Shown: one piece after another, positions 57,121 to 64,000 of the stretch
How positions within the stretch are numbered: position 1 is the stretch's first letter
Layout: every line of letters starts with the position of its first letter
From: Caulochytrium protostelioides
Taxonomy: Eukaryota; Chytridiomycota; Caulochytriomycetes; Caulochytriales; Caulochytriaceae
Direction of reading: 5' to 3'
Length of the DNA stretch: 64,000 bases
Assembly: GCA_003615045.1 (NCBI GenBank)
Contig: ML014181.1
Span: 1 to 64,000, forward strand
Made by a program: the position numbers and the translations under genes
The notes under the pieces: model-generated
The model's input: the letters and a program-made list of their open reading frames with translations, nothing else
What the model was told of the DNA's origin: nothing
The model's database searches: none

Positions 57121-57786
57121 GGCGTTGATGGATAAAATGAGCAGCGATATCAAGAAGGCTTTCAAGGAGATCGCGATGGGACCCGTAAAACAGGGGCAAT
57201 GCCGCACAGGAAGGGGACAGGGTTGTCAAATAGGATGGAGAATGCGGATAGAGCTCGGCGGATGGGATGCTTGGGGCATGACAGCCGCCCGTTGAGTTCG
57301 AGCCGGCCTTTCCAACGTCTGGTCGAGAGGAAGGCGACGCCAGGGACCGGACATTTATAGGCATCGGTCCAAGAACGATCAACATGCGCGCATCAAGCGG
57401 GCCGCTGCCATTGTTTTTCTCTCTGTCGAGACCGCCGGCCCGACGACGCACGGTCCGACCAACTAGGATGGCACGTGACGTGACGGGCGGTCGTGCGCTC
57501 AGACGGACCGCTGAATGGTAAATCGGCCCTCAGCCGCCAGATGGAGCAACGGAACATGCGGCTATAATTCCGTAACGGCGGTGGACGATCACCATGAATT
57601 TTTCCACATTTTGATCACCGTGCCGTCGTGCGGAAAGAAAAGACTCAGCCGAAATGAAGCATCAACTCGGGGATGAAGGCAAGAGAATGTACAATCATGT
57701 TTAAACAGGTTACAATCAACGTTACAGATCAACGACGTTGCGGTCTGAGGGATAACAATGATGATGGGAAGGGGAAAGTATCAGAA
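57121..57786. promoter_or_regulatory. Hydrophobin promoter region with TATA box
   Basis: TATAAAT on the minus strand (57353-57359) lies about 235 nt upstream of the hydrophobin ATG and is the only good TATA match in this spacer. The rest is the 3' side of the DUF1996 gene; no other feature seen. Confidence 0.45.
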
Positions 57787-59154
57787 TCAGCCGCGCGGAC
57801 CCATGTAGCGGCGGAAGAGTTTGGGGGTCACCGTCGTGGAGGCGGCGGCCGGCGCGGTGGTGGACAAGGCGACCGAGGCCGACGTGGTGGACACCGCGCT
57901 GCTGCTTGCGCTCCCCCCAGCGGTAGCCCCCGTTGCCTGGGCTCCCGCGGCGCTGGTACTCGCGGTGCTGCCGGCCGTGGCGCTGCCGCCCGCCGCGCTG
58001 GCCGCGCTGCCGTCAGCCGGGGGTGGCGGACCCGTGGGATCGCACGTGACGCCGTCCTGGCCCACGAAGGGCCCGTTGCGGATCGGGTTGCACCCGGGCA
58101 GCTTGTACAGCTTGGTCGTACCGGTGCCGCGGGCCTCTTCGTTGGGGTAGACGACCTTGCCCTTGTTCTTGCACTTTTGGGCCTCGTCGAGGGAGATCGT
58201 TTTGCCTGCAAAGACCGATTTGTTGGCATCGAGGTTGACGTCGAAGCCGAGGCTGGGGTCATTGATTGCCTTGGCGAGCAGCTCCTCGTCCCAGTTGAGG
58301 ATCATGTCCGCGTGGAGGCTGTAGCCGACGGTGTCGCCGTTGGACAGGACCCAGCGGCCACCGCCGACGTTCGACACCTTGGACACGTCGTAGACCCACT
58401 CGTGGAACACGGTGGGCAGGCGGATGGGATGGGACGCGGGGCACTTGCCAGACGACAGAGCGCCCACGGCTTCCGGGTACACGAGATGTGTGGCGTGGTC
58501 CTCCTTTCCGCCAAGAATCGAGAGGTCCTTGCTACACGAGGGGAAGGTGATTTCGAGTCGCAGTTTTTCGCAGTTGTCAACCTGCGGTATCTCTCGCGTC
58601 GACTCCTTGGACGGTTCCTGGTTTTTGGGGATACACTTGAACCCAAAGCCTCTGCCGACGATGGGGTTCTCGAACGGCTTGAAGTTCTTGGCGTCACCCG
58701 CCGTCACACGCATGCCGCGGGGGAACGGCTTGATGTCGTTCCCCTCGGGGTTCACGGGCTTGCCATTCTCCATATCTCTGAAACTCAGGTAGTACGTGAC
58801 GGCACTCTCCAAGGGGAACTGCGTGAAAGTCTTATCGACCTCGTTGTAGTGATACAGCGTGGGAGCCCAGTAGAGCGTGTGGTCCCCCGTGACGGTGCCG
58901 CTGACACATTCCGACTTGCTGAGGTCATCGACCGTGGCCTTGGTCGAATAGCCGCTCGCGCCCACGAACGAATGCACGTGTGCGGCAGCTTGACCCTCAA
59001 ATACAATCGGATCAATGCGCTGCGTCGAGGTCTCGTAGTGCGTGATGGTAAAGTCGGCCAATGAACCGGGAAGCATGGACAGCACAGCCAATGCTGCTGC
59101 CATCCAAGGCGCAGCCTTCGCAGGCAGGCCATTATTGCGACTGTATGGGGCCAT
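57787..59154 (-). CDS. Secreted DUF1996-domain protein
   Basis: A 455-residue extracellular protein of unknown biochemical function; DUF1996 proteins are common in fungal secretomes, often next to WSC domains. A signal peptide (about residues 1-33, AALAVLSMLPGSLA) precedes the domain (about 34-340). Family landmarks are RIDPIVFEG then AHVHSFVGASG (the D-P-I-V..H-V-H..G-G/A-S start), SECVSGTVTGD, LYWAPTLYHY, FPRGMRVTAG, ITFPSC, CPASHPIRLP and SNGDTVGYSLHADMILNWD. One usual feature differs: after FPSC it has SKDLS rather than WDG. The last 90 residues are Ala/Ser/Thr-rich and end LFRRYMGPRG, so there is no GPI signal. Single exon. Confidence 0.88.
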   Translation of the reverse strand: MAPYSRNNGLPAKAAPWMAAALAVLSMLPGSLADFTITHYETSTQRIDPIVFEGQAAAHVHSFVGASGYSTKATVDDLSKSECVSGTVTGDHTLYWAPTLYHYNEVDKTFTQFPLESAVTYYLSFRDMENGKPVNPEGNDIKPFPRGMRVTAGDAKNFKPFENPIVGRGFGFKCIPKNQEPSKESTREIPQVDNCEKLRLEITFPSCSKDLSILGGKEDHATHLVYPEAVGALSSGKCPASHPIRLPTVFHEWVYDVSKVSNVGGGRWVLSNGDTVGYSLHADMILNWDEELLAKAINDPSLGFDVNLDANKSVFAGKTISLDEAQKCKNKGKVVYPNEEARGTGTTKLYKLPGCNPIRNGPFVGQDGVTCDPTGPPPPADGSAASAAGGSATAGSTASTSAAGAQATGATAGGSASSSAVSTTSASVALSTTAPAAASTTVTPKLFRRYMGPRG

Positions 59155-59245
59155 GGTGCAAAGTTGGACACGATCACACGTCGAAGCTCCAGGCAGGGAG
59201 AAAATATGAATTAAGCAAGGTAGGTATGAACCAACGCCTCTGCAG

Positions 59246-59252
59246 CTTTATA
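59246..59252 (-). promoter_or_regulatory. TATA box of the DUF1996 gene
   Basis: TATAAAG on the minus strand, about 92 nt upstream of the ATG at 59154. Confidence 0.5.
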
Positions 59253-60932
59253 TGGCCACAATGAAACTGACAAAGCCAGAGGACGGGTCGTTCACAATCG
59301 AGGGGAAGGGTGGAGGAGAGACGTCATACAAGAGGAGAAGGGGGTACGAGTGAGCCAATGAGAAGAATCACGCATGGGCAGGGCCACACACAAGAAAAGC
59401 GGCGCGGTGGTGGCACGAAGCATATACAAAGGGGCTCCAAAGGGTTCCGATCCGATCGTGCTGGGTGTCGGAGCGAGAATGGTCTCACAACGCATGGAAG
59501 GCGTTGCCCACGGAAGACGAGGGGATCGACTCGAAATCGACTACGTGGACCAACGAATCGGTTGACGACCTCTTGAACGGCCAACGTCGCGTTCTTAAAT
59601 GCGCGGCGAGGCTGCCAGTCGACCCTTTGAGAGAACCCGGAGAACTAGGCGGACCGCGAGGGCGTGACGGCACGGACTTGGCTGCGTTTGGGTCAGCGCT
59701 GCGTCTTGTGGCCGTCGGCGACAAGGGCGACCCCCCGCCAGATTTGCTCACGAGCCACCACCCACCATGATACCCATCCGAACCCATGCGTTCCGACCGC
59801 GGCGGCCCGCGCTCGGCCTTGTCCGGTCGCATCCACCGAGTCGCATCCACCTTCACCTCGCTTAATGACGCGCTGTGCCCACCGGTCATAAGGGCCTTGT
59901 CTGAAGATGTTGCACGAAGCACGGTTACGTGTGCATTCTGTCTGTGATTCAGGAAGAATGGCGTCGCGGGATGGTCACACAGTGGCGGTGGCGCCGACCC
60001 AACGTCTCGGAACAGAACAAAAATGAAATAAAAAAAAAAAAAAACGACCCCATCCGTCCTGTGTTCCAGCCTGGAACGCAATACTGCGACGCGATTTTGC
60101 TTCATCAGGGGGAGACCTGGCCCGCTCGGGGGGCGGCACCGAGGAACCGTCGCCGACCACACCGTCGATGGCGGGGAACGCCATTGGTATCCCCACGGGC
60201 GATAGCAATGGGTGGATCGCCTCCGACATCGTGTCGCAAAGGCGGACCTCGCCCTGATGCGGCTCCGCCCACCGTCCGCATCGTCCATTCAGCGCGGCCC
60301 CGCCATCCCGGCTGGACTCCACTCACCGTGGACGCGACGCATCCGGCAAAACAGAGAGCCAGGTATCAATGACGCACCCCCACGGCCGCTGGTTCACGCC
60401 TGTATCGCATGCTTTACATGTTCCAGTCGCATCGTGGGCTGCCATGATCCTTCCCAGGGGATTACAAACCGATCAGGAACCGCGTGAATGGCCTGGCACT
60501 TCCAGACGTTCGAAGAGCCAAGACCGATCATGTTGAGTCCATCTACGATACCGAGACGCATCGCTAGTCATTATCACGGCCGTCGCCGTGACGTCCTGCC
60601 GTGGCCTGCCTTGCGAGCGTGCGGGGATGCTCGCGGTAGCACGACGCCGCTCTGTAGACCCCTTCTTTGCAATGATGGGATCCTGCACAACGGCCATCAC
60701 GCACAGCCGCCGGTTCCGGATCCCGGCTCCGCTCCTGAGCTACGGTCTGCAGCCGTTCCGAAAGACGAACAAACGTCCCCCGACATGCGCGCCTCTCTGA
60801 CCGCGTCTTCTTTGAACGTGTATAAAGGTTACGGATGACGACGAAACAAAAGCGAAAGGGTGGCGCGGGGGAGCTCCTACGCAATTGTTTTACGCGGCCC
60901 GAGTTGACGTCTGTTGTGGGAAACCCGTCGCT

Positions 60933-61035
60933 AAATGCGCTACTGCCTCTGTGGAAGACCCCTCCAAGGCACCACGGAGGGCGTGTGATGTGCGTGTTGG
61001 GTCGTCGAGGGTGCGCCTGCACGTTCTGTAAAAGA
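60933..61035 (+). repeat. Dispersed repeat, copy R2
   Basis: Shares with R1 AAATGCGCTACTGCCTC, GGCACCACGGAGGGC, ATGTGCGTGTTGGGT, GAGGGTGCGCCTG and TTCTGTAAAAG. It begins downstream of the position matching the relic's stop codon, so it has no coding remnant. Both ends match R1 better than R3 does at its 3' end. Confidence 0.65.
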
Positions 61036-62128
61036 ACCCGTCGCCGCGCGCCTTTCTTCTCTCCCCATACTCAATCATCCCATCCCATTGGTTTCCGGCA
61101 TCCCCCCGTCCGCGGTAGGCTCAGAGCGGCCGGCGACCACTAACGAGGTGGCAACAACCAGGAAACGACAAAGACGAGGAGATATCGTCACAGAGAAACT
61201 TCCGGAACGAACCACGCGAGGGCATGGCGACCGCGCGAGACGGCTAAGCGCGCCGGGGAGAGCGTGTCGATCAAGCGACTAGGGGTCGGCGGCAGCGGCG
61301 GCCCCACTGAGGCGCATACGCCCCCAGGACCCCGCCGGCGCCCGCCGCGTTTCAGAGCCGTCGCGGCGGTCGGAGAATCGTGGAAAAAAAGGGTGGACCA
61401 TCCCCCGCATGGCACAGCGAAAGGACGCGCGTCGCTGAGGTGCGGATCCGTCCGACTGACCGCCAACCCGGCTCGTCGCCTCGTCGCGATCCGGCAAGAT
61501 GGTGCTGGCTCGGCGCGACGCGATCAGGATCCCATCGCACTTCGGCATATCGTTTCCATTCACAATGATACGGCGTTTACACGACAGCGGAATAGATCCG
61601 TACGCGGTTGAGAATATGTATGTAGATACGTATGAGAAGCACGACGCTTCCGTGATCACTGCGGCAGCGGTTGCCTGGCTGGTGGACTGGCCAGCGAGGC
61701 CTCGGCTCGTCGCGGTCTTCCGGCCGTGAGGCCGGGGATGTGGCAGATGGGCCACAAGAGCGACGCCACAAGAGCATCACATCCCCACCCGCCGTCGCAG
61801 AAAGGGGGAAGCGCGGGGGGCGCGGGCGTGCGGCACGGGCGATGCGGCACGGGCGATGCGGCCCAGCCGATCGCCGCGCCGGCGACCATGTATACGGCGC
61901 GTCACGCCGTCCACGACGGCGGCGGCCGGGACGGCGGCCACAGCTGGAGCCGGCAACGGCGGATGGCACAACTGTCGTGGATACCCGGGGCTGCTTTGCC
62001 GTACTACGCGTTGACTCCTCCCGCGGCCCTCTTTCGCCGCCTGCCTGCCTGGCCTGCGTGCCTTCCGCGTCGTCTCGCGCCTGCGCTGTTCGTGTGCCGC
62101 GCCCATCGCCGACGGGCCGCGGGAGGCG

Positions 62129-62986
62129 ATGCCGTCCGCGGCCGACGAAGACGAGGCCCTCGCCGCCTTCTACGCTGAGCTCGACGATGCCGGCCCAGCT
62201 GCCACTGACGCCGCCGCCGCCGCCGCCGCCGCTGCGGATGGCGGCGAGGCCGTCCGCGACAGCGCTCTCGACGGTGCCGTGCCGGTCGCCGCCGGTGCGA
62301 TACCGGTGGCGGCCACACCCGCCATGGCGGCGGCCATACCCGCCATGGGGGCGGCCATCACGTCCATGACGCCCGCGAGCCCCGACATTGCGTCGTCGCC
62401 GCCACCCGGGGCCGCGGCCGTGATTATGGAGGCGCCGCGCTTGCGCTTGCCCCCGCCGACGGCAGCGACCGCGGTGACGCCGCTCGGTGACGCCGTCACC
62501 GCCGCGACCACGACCACCGCCGGGGCGGGCGCCGCCGTCGCCACCGTCACGACCCACGCAGAGGCGGACGTCGACGCCGATGCCGACGCGGCCAGCGACC
62601 AGGACGAGGACGCCGAGCCGCCGTCCGAGACGCTGACGATGGACAGCGCGCGCGCGCCGCGGCGCTCCGGCGGCGCCACGTGGGCCGCGCAGGTGCGGGC
62701 GGTGGCGCAGCAAGCCGCCGAGCGCGACCGTTCGCTCGAGCTCGACGGGCTCGCGCTGCAGGTGCGCCTCGCGCGGCTGAAGGATCGGCACGAAGCGGTG
62801 CGGCGCAAGCGCGCGCGCGACGTGCGGGACGTGCCGGATCCTCGCCCTGCTCAGCGGCCGATGCTGGCGTCGCGTGAGGCGGCATCGCCTCCAGACGGTC
62901 CTCCGCTTGGCGATGAAACCGACGATGAAGAGGACGATAAAGATGATGAGGACGACATGGTTTGGGTCAGACAACGCGCTTTTTGA
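62129..62986 (+). CDS. Unrecognised Ala-rich protein with basic coiled coil and acidic C-terminus
   Basis: A 285-residue frame. It starts MPSAADEDEALAAFYAELDD and runs through a low-complexity Ala/Thr/Pro middle (about 25-165). A helical, coiled-coil-like segment follows (about 183-230: WAAQVRAVAQQAAERDRSLE, then LARLKDRHEAVRRKRAR). It ends in an acidic run (DETDDEEDDKDDEDD) and a conserved-looking MVWVRQRAF terminus. The helix plus an acidic tail ending in an aromatic/basic motif recalls small splicing-associated nuclear proteins, but I cannot name a family. The antisense frame 61577-62974 is also open; the plus frame is preferred because its composition changes in blocks like a real protein and it converges tidily on the next gene (182 bp). 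Confidence 0.45.
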   Translation: MPSAADEDEALAAFYAELDDAGPAATDAAAAAAAAADGGEAVRDSALDGAVPVAAGAIPVAATPAMAAAIPAMGAAITSMTPASPDIASSPPPGAAAVIMEAPRLRLPPPTAATAVTPLGDAVTAATTTTAGAGAAVATVTTHAEADVDADADAASDQDEDAEPPSETLTMDSARAPRRSGGATWAAQVRAVAQQAAERDRSLELDGLALQVRLARLKDRHEAVRRKRARDVRDVPDPRPAQRPMLASREAASPPDGPPLGDETDDEEDDKDDEDDMVWVRQRAF

Positions 62987-63168
62987 AACCGATCCATGGT
63001 AGACGACTCGACGAGAGACGATTGCGGTGAATAGTGAATGCCGCGGAGGGTCCAGCAGCGCCCTGGCTGAAGCTCATTCGTGGAATCAGCCTCGAGGGGA
63101 TGAAGCGATCCATGGTATAAATACAGTGCTCAATAGAAACGCTTACAGGGTTGACGAGACGGGCGGTG

Positions 63169-64000
63169 TCATGCCGCAGGCGGCACGCGCACCACCAGAC
63201 TGACCACGGTGCCCTTGCCGGCGATAATGGTCTTGGTGATCGGCGCCGCGTCGAGCGCCACGCCGTGCTCGCGGCACCACTGCGCGAAGCCCGGATGCGC
63301 CGTCGCGGCGGCCCGCAGCGCCGCGTCGTCAGGATACGCGGCGTGCGGATCCAGCGACCCGACGACGCGGCCATTGACAATCACGCGGCGCACCGTCCCG
63401 GCCGCGCGGGCGCCCTGCGCGGCGTGGGCCGCCCACGCCGCGCCGTCCGGCCAGCCGAGTGGGGCCGGCAGGCCCGCCGTGCGCGCGAGATGCCACGCGA
63501 GCGCGGGCGCGAACGGGTGCAGCATCTGCACAAACGCGGTCCACGCCGCCGGCGCGAGCGGGGGGCCCCCGGCGGGCGCGCGGGCGGCATCGTCCTCGAG
63601 CTTGCCAAAGAGGATAATCAGCGCGTTAATGGCGCTCGGGAACGCAAAGTCGTTCTCGAGGACATTTTCGACGACGACGAGCGTCTCATGCAGCGCCACG
63701 GCGAGGTGGGGCGGGATGGCGGCGGCGTCCGCGGGCGCCGCAGATGCCGCCGTCGCCATCGCTGGGACCAGAGCGTGGCCGAGGTGGTGGACGCGGCGCA
63801 GCCATCGGGCCATCCCGATGATCGCGCTCTCGTCCCACTTCAGGTCGTCGGCGGGGGGCGCCCGGACCAGCATGTAGAGGCGCGTCACGTCGCGGCCCCA
63901 GCGGGCGACAGTGTCGGTGGGCGCGACGCCGTTGAACTTGGACTTGCTCATCTTTTCATAGGTCACGACGACCGCGCCGTCCGGGGCGGCGGCGCCGTCC
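63169..64000 (-). CDS. Leucyl-tRNA synthetase, organellar type (partial, 5' part beyond window)
   Basis: Only the last 276 residues lie in the window; the gene continues past 64000. Class Ia aminoacyl-tRNA synthetase that charges tRNA-Leu. The catalytic signature KMSKSKFNGVAP is followed by DTVARWGRDVTRLYMLVRAP then DDLKWDESAIIGMARWLRRV, the standard order after the KMSKS loop in bacterial/mitochondrial LeuRS. Then come an anticodon-binding helical domain (ENDFAFPSAINALIILFGKL, MLHPFAPALAWHL) and a C-terminal domain with VRRVIVNGRVVGSLD. It is Ala-rich with small insertions (near 63730-63760) compared with typical LeuRS. It is probably the mitochondrial enzyme, as the cytosolic one differs around KMSKS. 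The stop codon is at 63169-63171. Confidence 0.9.
   Translation of the reverse strand, partial: DGAAAPDGAVVVTYEKMSKSKFNGVAPTDTVARWGRDVTRLYMLVRAPPADDLKWDESAIIGMARWLRRVHHLGHALVPAMATAASAAPADAAAIPPHLAVALHETLVVVENVLENDFAFPSAINALIILFGKLEDDAARAPAGGPPLAPAAWTAFVQMLHPFAPALAWHLARTAGLPAPLGWPDGAAWAAHAAQGARAAGTVRRVIVNGRVVGSLDPHAAYPDDAALRAAATAHPGFAQWCREHGVALDAAPITKTIIAGKGTVVSLVVRVPPAA

Larger units (their letters stand above)
59155..62128. other. Long intergenic stretch
   Basis: 3.0 kb between the DUF1996 start (-) and the plus-strand frame at 62129. It holds a TATA box for the DUF1996 gene and repeat copy R2. An A15-type run lies at 60030-60044. No other gene or RNA could be supported. Confidence 0.45.

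Noticed and set aside
61577..62974. 465-codon minus-strand open frame
   Set aside because: Arg/Gly-rich shadow overlapping the plus-strand frame at 62129; no signal, domain or plausible start.

Overview
This is G+C-rich nuclear DNA from a fungus. It has no operons, ribosome-binding sites or prokaryotic features. Most genes are long single open frames. The few introns inferred here are about 150-310 nt, with GTAAGT/GTACGT/GTAGGT donors and CAG/TAG acceptors. The gene set (Yak1, Ypk1/Gad8, WSC and DUF1996 surface proteins, a tyrosinase, a class I hydrophobin) is fungal. Two signals point away from Dikarya: an animal-like MARK kinase with UBA and KA1 domains instead of a Kin1-type kinase, and the relic of a Fanzor/TnpB-like mobile nuclease. 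An early-diverging zoosporic lineage such as Blastocladiomycota or Chytridiomycota therefore seems plausible. The hydrophobin argues the other way, so the placement is tentative.

Layout. 0-3.9 kb has no intact gene: it holds a possible small secreted peptide, a weak NTF2-like relic, a decayed Fanzor-like nuclease and a dispersed repeat. 3.9-5.4 kb: cytochrome b561-type membrane protein (+). 6.8-12.2 kb: Yak1/DYRK kinase (+), converging on an ADAM metalloprotease (-, 12.5-15.5 kb). 18.2-19.5 kb: eIF5 (-). 21.7-22.8 kb: three-exon SAM methyltransferase (+), whose coding 3' end overlaps that of a four-exon... in fact three-exon TBC Rab-GAP of Gyp7 type (-, 22.8-26.0 kb). 26.8-29.9 kb: secreted tyrosinase with a mucin-like tail (-). 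32.9-35.7 kb: a divergent pair, a Ten1-like telomere-capping protein (-) and an AP endonuclease (+). 35.8-36.5 kb: small two-exon gene (-) with a pentanucleotide microsatellite in its intron. 37.4-39.4 kb: C2-AGC kinase of the Ypk1/Gad8 type (-). 42.1-42.7 kb: decayed C2H2 zinc-finger gene followed by a second copy of the dispersed repeat. 42.8-45.5 kb: MARK kinase (-). 48.0-50.3 kb: MFSD1-like transporter (-). 52.8-59.2 kb: three secreted or surface genes, all on the minus strand (WSC-TM-SH3 sensor, hydrophobin, DUF1996 protein). 60.9 kb: third repeat copy. 62.1-63.0 kb: unrecognised acidic/coiled protein (+). 63.2 kb to the window end: C-terminal part of an organellar-type leucyl-tRNA synthetase (-).

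The genes do not form one pathway. Themes are protein kinase signalling (Yak1, Ypk1, MARK), the cell surface and secretion (ADAM, tyrosinase, WSC-SH3, hydrophobin, DUF1996) and genome maintenance (Ten1, AP endonuclease). The most unusual observations are the Fanzor-like relic with a repeat attached directly after its stop codon and present at two other sites, and the hydrophobin. Long intergenic stretches are as G+C-rich as the genes and carry many spurious open frames and triplet/hexamer repeats. All calls are by eye; no search was run.
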